Source of the DNA: Rhodospirillaceae bacterium
GTDB lineage: Bacteria > Pseudomonadota > Alphaproteobacteria > Bin65
Direction: 5' to 3'
Assembly: GCA_011523655.1 (NCBI GenBank)
Contig: WTGH01000018.1
Span: forward strand, 124,001-188,000
DNA length: 64,000 nucleotides
Every line of letters begins with the position of its first letter. Position 1 is the first letter of the stretch. The notes beneath the pieces were generated by a model. That model saw nothing but the letters and a program-made list of their open reading frames with translations. It ran no database searches and was not told the origin of the DNA. This document shows, one piece after another, positions 8,175 to 17,330 of the stretch. The translations under genes were made by a program, and so were the position numbers.

Positions 8175-8548
8175 GCCCCGCCTCCGACGATCTCCCGCTC
8201 GGTGGCGAACCAGATCGGCGAGTTTGCCAGGTCGATGAAGCGGGCCTCGTCCTCCAGCAGCGCGCGCCCGGCGGCCCGTCCGGCCTCGGTGGAGAACCCG
8301 GCCTGCACGGCCTCAAGGCTGTCGAACCAGAGCTCAGCGACTCCGTCGAAGGGCTCCGGTGCGCCACGGACCTTCGCGGCGGCGCCAGCGAGGTCGCTGT
8401 CGAAGCGCGTACTCTGGACGTAGCGCCGGATGCCCAGCGCCGCGGCGTGGCGGCGGACCAGCGGCGCGTGGGTGTCGCGCCAGTAGGCGTCGAACTGCTC
8501 CGGGTTCAGGTCCGGCCGCCGGCGCAGGCAGAAGGTGATCTTGAACAT
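8171..8548 (-). CDS. EthD-domain protein (dimeric alpha/beta barrel)
   Basis: A 125-residue protein. The N-terminus MFKITFCLRRRPDLNPEQF, then YWRDTHAPLVRRHA, is the EthD signature with its conserved His-Ala-Pro, and the rest fits one ferredoxin-like barrel. EthD proteins occur beside ether-degradation and polyketide-like oxidation genes and are often small stand-alone proteins of unknown chemistry. Here it is the first gene of a three-gene set with a thioesterase and an efflux pump. A role in handling a hydrophobic acid or acyl compound is plausible but is inference from context. Confidence 0.82.
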   Translation of the reverse strand: MFKITFCLRRRPDLNPEQFDAYWRDTHAPLVRRHAAALGIRRYVQSTRFDSDLAGAAAKVRGAPEPFDGVAELWFDSLEAVQAGFSTEAGRAAGRALLEDEARFIDLANSPIWFATEREIVGGGA

Positions 8549-8645
8549 GGGTCTCCCTGTAGACGGTCCTGCGCCGGCCGCCCAGCGATCCGGCCGCGGC
8601 GCATCACCGCCCGAACTCGGTGTGCCGGGCCGCCCGGCGTGCGCC

Positions 8646-9434
8646 TCAGGCAGCCGCCAGTTCGCACCAGATCGGCGTGTGGTCCGACGCTTTCGGCCGG
8701 CCGCGCGGTTTCTGGTCGATCTTGCAGTCGGTCAGCAGGTCGGCCGCCTGGGGCGACAGCAGCAGATGATCGATGCGGATGCCGCGGTCGTTCTGCCACG
8801 CGCCGCCCTGGTAGTCCCAGAAGGTGTAGGCCCGAACATGCGGGTTCAGGGTCCGGAACGCTTCGGTGTAGCCGAGCGCCAGCAGCCGGCGGAAGGCGGC
8901 GCGGCTCTCCGGCCGGAACAGGGCGTCGCCCTGCCAGGCTGCCGGATCGTGGCAGTCCTCGCCCTGCGGGATCACGTTGTAGTCGCCGCCCAGGACGACC
9001 GGCTCTTCCAGCGCCAGGAGGTCGCGGGCATGGGCGATCAGCCGTTCCATCCAGGCCAGCTTGTAGGCGAACTTGTCCGTATCGGCCGGATTGCCGTTGG
9101 GCAGGTAGATGCTGGCGACGCGCAGGACGCCGGCGTCGGTTTCCGTGACCGCCTCGATATAGCGCGCCTGCTCGTCGCCGTCGTCGCCGGGCAGCCGGGT
9201 ATGGACGACTTCGAGCGGCGTCTTCGAGAAGATGGCGACGCCGTTATAGGATTTCTGGCCGCTGATCGCGATGTTGTAGCCGGCCGCTTCCAGTTCCATG
9301 CGCGGAAAGCTCTCCTCGGTCGACTTGATCTCCTGGAACAGTGCGATGTCCGGGCCGAACTCGTCCAGCCAGGCCAGCACATTCGCCATGCGCGCCTTGA
9401 TCGAATTGACGTTGAAGGTCGCGATCCGGGTCAT
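8646..9434 (-). CDS. xthA: Exodeoxyribonuclease III
   Basis: A 262-residue endonuclease/exonuclease/phosphatase-fold enzyme that cuts DNA 5' of abasic sites in base-excision repair. Active-site motifs are in order: ATFNVNSIKAR at the start, LFQEIKS with the metal-binding Glu35, IYLPNGNP, GGDYNVIP with the Asp/Asn pair, RIDHLLLS, and the SDHTPIW catalytic dyad near the C-terminus. Length and start (ATG 9434) match the family. It lies 43 bp downstream of erpA on the same strand, so co-transcription is likely. Confidence 0.95.
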   Translation of the reverse strand: MTRIATFNVNSIKARMANVLAWLDEFGPDIALFQEIKSTEESFPRMELEAAGYNIAISGQKSYNGVAIFSKTPLEVVHTRLPGDDGDEQARYIEAVTETDAGVLRVASIYLPNGNPADTDKFAYKLAWMERLIAHARDLLALEEPVVLGGDYNVIPQGEDCHDPAAWQGDALFRPESRAAFRRLLALGYTEAFRTLNPHVRAYTFWDYQGGAWQNDRGIRIDHLLLSPQAADLLTDCKIDQKPRGRPKASDHTPIWCELAAA

Positions 9435-9476
9435 CGGGCCGGCCGCCGCTGCAGATGGGGCCTGCTCACCCGCGGC

Positions 9477-9824
9477 TCAATCGACCGAAAAACTGGTGCC
9501 GCAGCCGCAGTTCGACGTGGCGTTGGGGTTTTCGACGGCAAAATAGCTGCCGATCAGCTCCTGCTTGAAATCGACCTGGGCGTTGCCCAGGAAATCGAGC
9601 GAGATTTCGTCGACCACAACCTTCACCCCGTCGCGCTCGAAGACCGTGTCGTCGTCGTTGACCGCGTCGTCGAAATCGAAGCGGTACTGGAAGCCGTTGC
9701 AGCCGCCGCCGTCCACCGCGACCCGCAGCATCAGCCGCTCGTTGCCTTCGGCGGCGCGCAGTTCGGCAACGCGCCGCGCGGCGTTTTCCGTGATGCCGAA
9801 GAGGGGTATGGCGGAATCGGGCAT
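9477..9824 (-). CDS. erpA: A-type iron-sulfur carrier protein ErpA/IscA family
   Basis: A 115-residue HesB-domain protein with the three invariant cysteines: Cys42 in DGGGCNGFQY, and Cys106 and Cys108 in NCGCGTSFSV. A-type carriers accept Fe-S clusters from the ISC or SUF scaffold and pass them to apo-targets; the ErpA branch serves isoprenoid and respiratory enzymes. An isolated position, divergent from dgt with about 165 bp between, is the usual alphaproteobacterial arrangement for erpA rather than iscA or sufA. The shared intergenic region should carry both promoters. Confidence 0.88.
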   Translation of the reverse strand: MPDSAIPLFGITENAARRVAELRAAEGNERLMLRVAVDGGGCNGFQYRFDFDDAVNDDDTVFERDGVKVVVDEISLDFLGNAQVDFKQELIGSYFAVENPNATSNCGCGTSFSVD

Positions 9825-9989
9825 GGGCGGGTGCCGGGTCTCACTCGTACCAGCCCCAGAGTTAGGGAAACGGCGGCGATAGTCAATTTCGGAACCGCCG
9901 CCGCAACGGCCTTCCGGGCGCCGGCGCCGGCTCGCTGCTACCTGCTGGCCGATTGCCCGGAACGCACCCCGGCCCTAGGTTTCCGGACC

Positions 9990-11207
9990 ATGAACCGAGC
10001 CGAAGCGCCCGACCGGACTTTCGGCGTCCGCCATGCGCCCTATGCATGCGATCCGGCGCGCAGCCGCGGCCGCCTGCACACCGAGCCGGAATGTGCGACG
10101 CGCACGGTGTTCCAGCGCGACCGCGACCGGATCGTCCATTCGACCGCGTTCCGCCGGATGAAGCACAAGACCCAGGTCTTCGTCTCCCACGAAGGCGACC
10201 ACTACCGGACGCGGCTGACCCATTCGCTGGAAGTCTCGAACATCGCCCGCTCGGTCGGTCGCTGCCTGGGCCTGAACGAGGAACTGGCCGAAACCCTGGC
10301 GCTGGCGCACGACCTGGGCCACACGCCGTTCGGCCATGCCGGCGAGAACGCGCTCAACGACTGCATGGCGGACTATGGCGGCTTCGACCACAACGCCCAG
10401 ACGCTGCGGATCCTGACGCGGCTGGAGCGCAAATATGCCGAATTCGACGGCCTGAACCTGACCTGGGAGACGCTCGAAGGCGTGGTCAAGCACAACGGCC
10501 CGCTCGTGAAACCGTCTGCCGGACCGGCCGCGGAGCCGGCGATGCAGCCGGTTCCCGAGCCGATCGCCGACTATGTCGCGCAGCACGATCTGGAGCTCGA
10601 TACCTGGCCCGGGCTGGAGGCGCAGGTTGCGGCGCTGGCCGACGATATCGCCTACAACAATCACGATCTGGACGACGGCCTGCGCGCCGGCCTGTTCACC
10701 GTCGCCGAGGTGCGCGAGGTCGGTTTCGTCGACGAGACGTTCCGCCAGGTGGTGGACCGCTATCCCGATCTCGAGGAGCCGCGGCTGAACAACGAGGCGA
10801 ACCGCCGGCTGATCAGCCTGATGGTCAACGACCTGCTGGCTGAGACGCGGCGCCGCCTCGCAGCCTATCGGCCCGGCGATCCGGACGCCGTGCGCCGGCG
10901 CGGCGGTGCGACGGCGGCCTTTTCCGGAACCATGGCGGCCAACGACCGGGCGTTGAAGACGTTCCTTTACGAGAATATGTACGCCCATCCGAAGGTCAGG
11001 CGCGAGACCGACGAGGCGCGCGACGTGCTGCGCAGCCTGTTCGGCCTGTTCTTCGACCGGCCCGACCGGCTGCCCCTGCCGTGGCGCCGCCGCGCGGAAG
11101 CCGGCGGCGAAGCCCGCCGCGCCCGCGTCATCGCTGACTATATCGCCGGGATGACCGACCGGTTTGCCCTGAACGAACATGACCGGCTGATCGCCGCCGA
11201 ACGCTGA
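9990..11207 (+). CDS. dgt: Deoxyguanosinetriphosphate triphosphohydrolase-like protein
   Basis: A 405-residue HD-domain hydrolase that splits dNTPs, classically dGTP, into deoxynucleoside and tripolyphosphate. The N-terminal block [18 protein letters not shown], the metal site [11 protein letters not shown] and [15 protein letters not shown] (H...HD), and [15 protein letters not shown] (the fourth ligand Asp) are all intact. ATG 9990 opens the conserved N-terminus; the frame is open further upstream but that part has no homologous look. It precedes argS by 14 bp, the standard alphaproteobacterial pairing. Annotators often call this group dGTPase-like because preferred substrates vary. Confidence 0.93.
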   Translation: MNRAEAPDRTFGVRHAPYACDPARSRGRLHTEPECATRTVFQRDRDRIVHSTAFRRMKHKTQVFVSHEGDHYRTRLTHSLEVSNIARSVGRCLGLNEELAETLALAHDLGHTPFGHAGENALNDCMADYGGFDHNAQTLRILTRLERKYAEFDGLNLTWETLEGVVKHNGPLVKPSAGPAAEPAMQPVPEPIADYVAQHDLELDTWPGLEAQVAALADDIAYNNHDLDDGLRAGLFTVAEVREVGFVDETFRQVVDRYPDLEEPRLNNEANRRLISLMVNDLLAETRRRLAAYRPGDPDAVRRRGGATAAFSGTMAANDRALKTFLYENMYAHPKVRRETDEARDVLRSLFGLFFDRPDRLPLPWRRRAEAGGEARRARVIADYIAGMTDRFALNEHDRLIAAER

Positions 11208-11221
11208 CGGACCCGCTTCGC

Positions 11222-12985
11222 ATGAACGTTTTTCGCCATTTTCGCGACGAGGTCGCGGGGGTGCTGGCCGCACTGGCCGGGGCCGGGGACCTGCCCGCCG
11301 ACGCGGATTTCGAGCGCGTGACCTGCGAGCCGCCGCGCGATGCCAGCCACGGCGACATGGCGACCAACGCCGCCCTTGTCCTGGCCAAGGCCGCCGGCGC
11401 GAAGCCGCGCGACCTGGCCGGGAAGATAGCCGAAGGCCTGCGCAGGCTGGATAGCGTGGCTGCGGTCGAGATCGCCGGCCCCGGCTTCATCAACATCCGG
11501 GTCGCCGACGGTTTCTGGCAGCGCCGCGTGGCCGATATTCTCACGGCCGGCAAGGCCTATGGCGATACGGATGTCGGCCGGGGTGAAGCCGTCAACGTCG
11601 AGTTCACCAGCGCGAATCCGACCGGCCTGCTCCATGTCGCCCACGCCAGGGGCGCCGTATTCGGCGATGCGCTGGCCGCGCTGCTGGAAAAGGCCGGCTA
11701 TGCCGTCACACGGGAATATTACATCAACGACTGGGGCGGGCAGGTCGACATCCTCGCCGAATCCGTGCTCAAGCGGATGCGCCAGCTTGCGGGCGAATCC
11801 GTGCCGGAGGCCGAGTTCGACGGCCTCTATCCCGGCCGGGAGGTGATCGAAGCGGCGGAAGCGGCGCTGGACCTGCCGCCCGGCGAGCGGCCCGATCCGG
11901 CGTCCGGCAGCGAGGAAGACCGCGTCCGCGCCCGCGACTTTGCCGTCGCGTACATGATGGACCGGATCCGGGGCGACCTGGCCGCGCTCGGCGTCCGTCA
12001 CGACGTGTTCGCGTCGGAACGGTCGCTCGTCGAGTCCGGCGCCGTCGACGCCGCCTTCGCCGATCTGGAAGCGCGCGGGCTGATCTATACCGGCGTGCTC
12101 GAGCCGCCCAAGGGCAAGCGGCCCGAGGACTGGGAGGAGCGACCGCAAGCGCTGTTCCGCTCCACAGATTTCGGCGACGATATCGACCGGCCGTTGAAGA
12201 AATCGAACGGCGACTGGACCTATTTCGCCACGGACATCGCCTATCACCGGGACAAGTGGAAGCGCGGCGCCGGGCAGTTGATCGACGTGTGGGGCGCCGA
12301 CCACCAGGGTTACATCCCGCGGATGAAGGCGGCGGTCGACGCCATCACCCGGGGCGGGGCCGCGCTCGACGTGAAGGTGGTCCAGCTTGTCCGCCTGATC
12401 CGCGACGGCGCGGTGGTGAAAATGTCCAAGCGGGCCGGCGATGTCGTGACCGTCCGCGACGTCGTCGACGAGGTCGGCAAGGATGTCGTCCGCTTCGTCA
12501 TGCTGACGCGCCGGAACGATGCGCCGCTCGATTTCGACTTCGTCAAGGTCACCGAGCAGTCGAAGGACAACCCGGTCTTCTATGTCCAATACGCCCACGC
12601 GCGCAGCTGTTCGGTGTTCCGCCAGGTGAAGGACATCCTGCCGAATCTCGATGCCGGCCACGCTTCCCTGGTAAATGCCGACTGCTCAATCTTGACGAAT
12701 GAAGGAGAATTAAGTCTAATCAAGAAGCTTACCATGTGGCCCAGAGTAATCGAGAGCGCAGCCGAAACACACGAGCCGCACAGAATCGCCTATTACTTGT
12801 ATGATGTTGCGGCGGACTTTCATGCGCACTGGAACCGGGGGCGGGACGATCCCGATTTACGGTTTGTCCGGCCGGATGATCTTCCGCTCACCCTGGCCCG
12901 GCTGGCGCTGGTCAAAGCCGTCGCAACCGTCATTGCCTCGGGCCTGATTCTGTTCGGCGTCGAGCCGGCAGAGGAAATGCGGTGA
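11222..12985 (+). CDS. argS: Arginine--tRNA ligase
   Basis: A 587-residue class Ia synthetase charging tRNA-Arg. The N-terminal Add-1 domain runs to about residue 110. The ATP site is [15 protein letters not shown] (HIGH equivalent HVAH). The [15 protein letters not shown] segment and the degenerate KMSKS loop [11 protein letters not shown] follow, then the DALR anticodon-binding domain. Odd feature: bases about 12670-12810, in the DALR domain, are much richer in A+T at third positions than the rest, yet they encode a normal family sequence ([17 protein letters not shown]). The gene ends in a GTGA overlap with the SPOR-protein gene. Confidence 0.96.
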   Translation: MNVFRHFRDEVAGVLAALAGAGDLPADADFERVTCEPPRDASHGDMATNAALVLAKAAGAKPRDLAGKIAEGLRRLDSVAAVEIAGPGFINIRVADGFWQRRVADILTAGKAYGDTDVGRGEAVNVEFTSANPTGLLHVAHARGAVFGDALAALLEKAGYAVTREYYINDWGGQVDILAESVLKRMRQLAGESVPEAEFDGLYPGREVIEAAEAALDLPPGERPDPASGSEEDRVRARDFAVAYMMDRIRGDLAALGVRHDVFASERSLVESGAVDAAFADLEARGLIYTGVLEPPKGKRPEDWEERPQALFRSTDFGDDIDRPLKKSNGDWTYFATDIAYHRDKWKRGAGQLIDVWGADHQGYIPRMKAAVDAITRGGAALDVKVVQLVRLIRDGAVVKMSKRAGDVVTVRDVVDEVGKDVVRFVMLTRRNDAPLDFDFVKVTEQSKDNPVFYVQYAHARSCSVFRQVKDILPNLDAGHASLVNADCSILTNEGELSLIKKLTMWPRVIESAAETHEPHRIAYYLYDVAADFHAHWNRGRDDPDLRFVRPDDLPLTLARLALVKAVATVIASGLILFGVEPAEEMR

Positions 12986-13959
12986 CCGACGACGACTATG
13001 ACGATTATGAAGACGCCGCCCCCGGGGGGAGTGGCTGGGGGGCCGGCTGGATTTCCGTCGTCTATCGCTGGCTGCTCGGCATCGGGGGAGTCGCGGCCCT
13101 GGTCTTCGGCGGCGTCTATCTGCATTACAGCTTCGGCGGCGGGGCCGGGCCGGAACAGGGAAGCGTCCCGCTGATCCGCGCGGCGGAAGGGCCGGTCAAG
13201 ATCCGGCCGGAAAATCCGGGCGGCCGGACGGTGCCGAACAAGGATCTCGACGTCTACAAGGAAATCGATGCCGCGCGGCTCAAGGGACTGCCGGGCAAGC
13301 CGTCCGAGGACCTGCTCGCGCCCGGCAAGCCGCGCCCGGCGGCAAAGCGGGACCCCGTTCCGAAGGGGCCGGTCTGCCATCCGGTGCCGACCCTGCTCGC
13401 CGATACCGGCCGCTACCGGCTTGCCGCGCTGAAGCTCGCATCGTCGAAACTTGCCGCGTCGAAGCCGGCGGCTGCGGAGAAGGCGGCCAAGCCGCGGGCG
13501 AAGCGGCCGATACCGAAGAGCGTGCCGAAGGCCGCGACGAAAACCGTGCTGAAATCCGTACCGAAATCCGTGCGGACCGCCAGGGCCGCCCGTGAGGCCG
13601 ATACAGGCAAAGCGGGCGCGGGCAAGGCGGCCGTACGCAAGGCCAGTACGGGGAAAACGAGCGCCGGCGTCCGGAAACCGGCCGTCAAAAACCGCCGGAC
13701 CGCGAAAGCCGGAAAGTTCCGTATCCAGCTCGGCGCTTTCCGGACGCGGGCCAAGGCCGCCCGCCACGGGCAGGGCCTGCAGCGCAAACACCACGGCCTG
13801 CTCGGTCAACTGAACATGGTCGTCGTGCGGGTCGACCTGGGCTCGAAAGGCATCTTCTACCGGCTTCGGGCCGGGCCGTTCGCAAACCGGCACTCGGCGC
13901 GCGAGCTGTGCCGGTCGCTGGGCAAGCGGCGGATCGACTGTTTCCTCGTTAGCGGATAG
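12982..13959 (+). CDS. SPOR-domain cell-envelope protein
   Basis: A 325-residue protein starting at GTG in a GTGA overlap with argS. An acidic cytoplasmic tail (residues 1-20) is followed by one membrane helix (about 28-52) and a long Lys/Ala/Pro-rich, probably disordered linker. The C-terminal SPOR domain begins near residue 245 ([20 protein letters not shown]). SPOR domains bind denuded septal peptidoglycan glycans, so a role at the division site is likely. The position between argS and nagZ is conserved in alphaproteobacteria. The linker carries many AAK/SVPK-like repeats that are low in complexity and not informative. Confidence 0.88.
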   Translation: MTDDDYDDYEDAAPGGSGWGAGWISVVYRWLLGIGGVAALVFGGVYLHYSFGGGAGPEQGSVPLIRAAEGPVKIRPENPGGRTVPNKDLDVYKEIDAARLKGLPGKPSEDLLAPGKPRPAAKRDPVPKGPVCHPVPTLLADTGRYRLAALKLASSKLAASKPAAAEKAAKPRAKRPIPKSVPKAATKTVLKSVPKSVRTARAAREADTGKAGAGKAAVRKASTGKTSAGVRKPAVKNRRTAKAGKFRIQLGAFRTRAKAARHGQGLQRKHHGLLGQLNMVVVRVDLGSKGIFYRLRAGPFANRHSARELCRSLGKRRIDCFLVSG

Positions 13960-13966
13960 GCGTTCG

Positions 13967-15007
13967 TTGACGGTCGGCGCGACGATTCTCGGCTGCGCGT
14001 CGGCCCGGCTGTCGGAGGACGAACGGCGGTTCTTCGGAAGCGCCGATCCTCTCGGCTTCATCCTGTTCGCCCGCAATATCGAAACGCCGGACCAGGTTCG
14101 GGCACTGGTCAACGAGCTGCGCGAGGCGGTCGGACGCGGCGATGCGCCGGTGCTGATCGACCAGGAGGGCGGCCGGGTCGCCCGGCTGGGGCCGCCGTTC
14201 TGGTACCGGGCGCCGGCCGCGGCCGTGCTTGCCGGCATCCATGCCGAAGATCCGGACCGCGGCGCCGAAGCCCTGACGCTCAGCACGCAACTCATCGCCG
14301 CCGACCTGCTCGACCTGGGAATCGATGTCGACTGTGCCCCGGTGGCCGACCTGGCGATCGCCGGCGCGCATGACGTGATCGGCGACCGCGCCTATGGAGC
14401 GACGCCGGAACCGGTTGCGGCGCTCGGCCGGATCATCGCCCGGACGCTGCTCGAAGCCGGCGTGATCCCGGTCGTTAAGCATATCCCCGGCCACGGTCGC
14501 GCCCTCGCCGACAGCCACCGCGAACTGCCCGTGGTCGACGCGCCGGTCGACCTGTTGCGCAGGACGGATTTTGCGCCGTTCTCGGCGCTGGCCGACCTGC
14601 CCTGGGCCATGACCGCCCATGTGGTTTACGAAGCGCTGGACGCGACCGCACCCGCGACCTTGTCCGAACTGATGGTCAGCACCATCATACGCACCCAGAT
14701 CGGGTTTCAGGGGCTGCTCTTGAGCGATGACCTGTCGATGCAGGCGCTGGAAGGGCCGTTCGACCGCCGGGCGCGGCAATGCCGGATCGCCGGATGCGAT
14801 ATCGCGCTTCATTGCAATGGCGACATGGAAGAGATGATACAGGTCGTCGAGGGGGCCGGGCATATGGACGATGCCGGCCTGAATCGGGTGGAAGCGGGCC
14901 GCGCCATGCTGGGAACGCTGGCAGACTTCGACCGGGAGGCAGCGCTTGCCCGCGTGGCGGCGCTGCTCGGGGGCCACGCGGACTTCGGCCGGAGCGCCGG
15001 TTCTTGA
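13967..15007 (+). CDS. nagZ: Beta-N-acetylhexosaminidase (NagZ)
   Basis: A 346-residue glycoside hydrolase family 3 enzyme that removes N-acetylglucosamine from 1,6-anhydro-muropeptides in cytoplasmic peptidoglycan recycling. Key motifs are LIDQEGGRVAR, the family signature KHIPGHGRALADSH carrying the catalytic His-Asp pair, and LLLSDDLSMQAL with the nucleophile Asp. The start is TTG 13967, eight bases after the SPOR stop; no ATG or GTG fits the conserved N-terminus. It ends in a TTGA overlap with the M50 protease gene. Confidence 0.94.
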   Translation: MTVGATILGCASARLSEDERRFFGSADPLGFILFARNIETPDQVRALVNELREAVGRGDAPVLIDQEGGRVARLGPPFWYRAPAAAVLAGIHAEDPDRGAEALTLSTQLIAADLLDLGIDVDCAPVADLAIAGAHDVIGDRAYGATPEPVAALGRIIARTLLEAGVIPVVKHIPGHGRALADSHRELPVVDAPVDLLRRTDFAPFSALADLPWAMTAHVVYEALDATAPATLSELMVSTIIRTQIGFQGLLLSDDLSMQALEGPFDRRARQCRIAGCDIALHCNGDMEEMIQVVEGAGHMDDAGLNRVEAGRAMLGTLADFDREAALARVAALLGGHADFGRSAGS

Positions 15008-15711
15008 GCGGCGAGTTTTCCCAGGCTGTCGTCATCCTGCTGTTTGCGGGCGCCGCCATCGTGGCGATCACGATGCACGAAGCGGCGCACGGCTTCGTGG
15101 CCGCCCGGCTGGGCGATCCGACGCCGGCAGAGCACGGACGGCTGTCGATCAACCCGCTGCGCCATCTCGATCTGGTCGGCACCCTCATCGTGCCGGCCGC
15201 AATCCTGTTTCTGCCGACGCCGAGCCGGTTCATTTTCGGCTGGGCGAAGCCGGTGCCGATCGATCCGCTCAAGATGGGCAGACCCCGGCGCGACATGCTT
15301 CTGGTCGCCGCCGTCGGGCCATTGACGAACATTGTGCTGGCGGTGGGTTTCGCGCTGATCCAGGGGCTGCTGCAACCGGTCGGCCTGGCGGAGGGCATCG
15401 TCGCCGGCGTCTGCTCCGCGATGATTTTCGTGAATGTGCTTATCGCGCTGTTCAACCTCATTCCGCTGCTGCCGCTGGATGGCGGACAGGTGGTCCTCCA
15501 CCTGCTGCCGGAGAATCTCGCCTGGCGTTACAAGCGGCTGGAACCCTATGGATTTGCCGTCATTCTGGGCATCTTTTTCCTGTTGCCGCTGGTGTCCGGC
15601 TGGCTGGGCGGCGCGATCGATCCGTTCGATGCGGTGATCCGGCCCCTGGCCGAAGGCCTGATCCGGCATTTCGAGACCGTAACCGGCGCAAGCGTCATCC
15701 GATTGTGGTAG
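15004..15711 (+). CDS. Site-2 protease family (M50) intramembrane metalloprotease
   Basis: A 235-residue polytopic protein, TTG start overlapping the nagZ stop (TTGA). TM1 carries the zinc motif HEAAH at residues 25-29, and a later helix carries LIPLLPLDGGQV, the second metal-ligand motif of S2P proteases. It belongs to the short, PDZ-less M50 group. The place between nagZ and scpA is well conserved in alphaproteobacteria, but its substrate is not known. The tight coupling suggests co-expression with envelope genes. Confidence 0.88.
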   Translation: MSGEFSQAVVILLFAGAAIVAITMHEAAHGFVAARLGDPTPAEHGRLSINPLRHLDLVGTLIVPAAILFLPTPSRFIFGWAKPVPIDPLKMGRPRRDMLLVAAVGPLTNIVLAVGFALIQGLLQPVGLAEGIVAGVCSAMIFVNVLIALFNLIPLLPLDGGQVVLHLLPENLAWRYKRLEPYGFAVILGIFFLLPLVSGWLGGAIDPFDAVIRPLAEGLIRHFETVTGASVIRLW

Positions 15712-15722
15712 GCTGAACCGCC

Positions 15723-16502
15723 ATGGACGACGAATTCGAGATGGAAGACGCGCGGCCGGCTTCCGCCGACGACCGGCTTTTCCTCGATCTGCAGGGCTTC
15801 GAAGGCCCACTCGACCTGCTTCTGGCGCTCGCCCGGGACCAGAAGGTCGATATCACCAAAATCTCGATCCTGCAGCTCTCGGAGCAGTATCTGGCCTTCA
15901 TCGCGCGCGCCCGGACGCTGCGGCTGGAACTGGCGGCCGATTATCTCGTCATGGCGGCCTGGCTCGCCTATCTGAAGTCGCGCCTGCTGCTGCCGCGGGA
16001 CGAGTCCGCCGACGAGCCGAGCGGCGCCGAAATGGCCGCGGCCCTCACCTTCCAGCTCAAGCGGCTCGAGTCCCTGCGCGAAGCCGCCGGCCGGCTGATG
16101 GCGCGGCCGCAACTGGGCCGGGAACGGTTCGTGCGCGGCGCGCCGGAAAACACGGCCGTCGTTTCCAGCACGGTCTTCGAGGTATCGCTGTTCGACCTGC
16201 TCAGCGCCTATGCCAGGAATCGCCAGCGCCTCGGGCATTCGGTGCTGCGCATCGTGGAACCGGCCGACCTGCTGTCCATCGAGGAGGCGCGCGAACGGTT
16301 GAAGGCCCTGCTGGGCGACTTCCCGGACTGGACGGAGCTGGCGGCCTTCCTGCCGGAGGATCTGCGCGAGGGCCTCACCATACGGTCCGCCGTCGCCTCG
16401 ACGCTCGTCGCCAGCCTGGAAATGGCGCGGGCGGGCGACGTGCAGATCCGGCAGGACAGCGCCTTCGGGCCGATCCTGCTGCGCGACGGCCGCAAGCGAT
16501 GA
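15723..16502 (+). CDS. scpA: Segregation and condensation protein A
   Basis: A 259-residue kleisin subunit of the Smc-ScpAB condensin-like complex. Conserved blocks are LDLQGFEGPLDLLLALARDQ near the N-terminus, VDITKISILQLSEQYLAFI, and DYLVMAAWLAYLKSRLLLP. The C-terminal winged-helix half (residues about 180-255) contacts the Smc head. ATG 15723 gives the usual short acidic leader. It overlaps scpB by four bases (ATGA), so equal translation of the two partners is likely. Confidence 0.95.
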   Translation: MDDEFEMEDARPASADDRLFLDLQGFEGPLDLLLALARDQKVDITKISILQLSEQYLAFIARARTLRLELAADYLVMAAWLAYLKSRLLLPRDESADEPSGAEMAAALTFQLKRLESLREAAGRLMARPQLGRERFVRGAPENTAVVSSTVFEVSLFDLLSAYARNRQRLGHSVLRIVEPADLLSIEEARERLKALLGDFPDWTELAAFLPEDLREGLTIRSAVASTLVASLEMARAGDVQIRQDSAFGPILLRDGRKR

Positions 16503-17239
16503 GCGGCGCCGGTTCGCCGGAAAACCCGGCCGCCGCGCCGGAATCCGGCAGCACGGCCGGCAGCGATCCCGTGGCAGCCGACAGCCGGGCCGACAGCAGG
16601 CCCGACAGCAGAACAGTCCGGCTGATCGAGGCACTGCTGTTCTCCGCCGCCGAACCGGTCCGCGAGTCGGACCTGGCGCAGCGGCTGCCGGATCCCGGCC
16701 AGCTCGACCCGGCGCTGAAAGTCCTGCGCAGCCTGTATGAAAACCGGGGCGTCGAGCTGTACAGGGCGGGCGACGCCTGGGCGTTCCGGACCGCGCCCGA
16801 CCTGGGCGACGCCCTCAGGATCGAGCGGTCGACCGTGCGAAAACTGTCCCGAGCGGCGGTCGAGACGCTGGCGGTCATCGCCTATCATCAGCCGGTCACC
16901 CGCGCCGAGATCGAGGAAATCCGTGGCGTCGGCCAGAGCCGCGGCACTCTCGACCTGCTGCTGGAAGCCGGCTGGATCAAGCCGGGCCGCCGCCGCCAGA
17001 CGCCGGGCCGGCCGCTGACCTGGATCACCACCCAGTCCTTCCTCGACCATTTCGGCCTGGAGAATGTCGGCGATCTTCCGGGCATCGCGGATCTCAAGGC
17101 CTCCGGCCTGCTCGACAAGCGGCCGGCCATCGAGGCGTTCCGCGACATGGCGGGCTCTCATACGCCGGAGGACGCAGAGAACGCGGGGGAAGCGGCGGAG
17201 GGCGCCGATCCGGCAGAGGCAACCGCCGATACCGACTGA
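16499..17239 (+). CDS. scpB: Segregation and condensation protein B
   Basis: A 246-residue partner of ScpA. It contains the two winged helices of ScpB: IEALLFSAAEPVRESDLAQR, then the block LSRAAVETLAVIAYHQPVTR and EIEEIRGVGQSRGTLDLLLE. The first 35 and last 30 residues are low-complexity Ala/Ser/Glu tails. ScpB dimers bind the ScpA linker and regulate Smc. The conserved downstream partner in many alphaproteobacteria is tatA; here two ABC-transporter genes separate them. Confidence 0.95.
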   Translation: MSGAGSPENPAAAPESGSTAGSDPVAADSRADSRPDSRTVRLIEALLFSAAEPVRESDLAQRLPDPGQLDPALKVLRSLYENRGVELYRAGDAWAFRTAPDLGDALRIERSTVRKLSRAAVETLAVIAYHQPVTRAEIEEIRGVGQSRGTLDLLLEAGWIKPGRRRQTPGRPLTWITTQSFLDHFGLENVGDLPGIADLKASGLLDKRPAIEAFRDMAGSHTPEDAENAGEAAEGADPAEATADTD

Positions 17240-17330
17240 CCGGCGCGCGAACCTGCGGCACATTGCGACTGCAAATCATTTGCAACAATGCTAAGGGCGG
17301 ACGGTATCGCCTGTCTGCCGAAGTCGCCTT

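Noticed and set aside
8535..9989. Open frame upstream of dgt in the same phase
   Set aside because: It runs antisense to xthA and erpA. Conserved dGTPase sequence begins only at ATG 9990.
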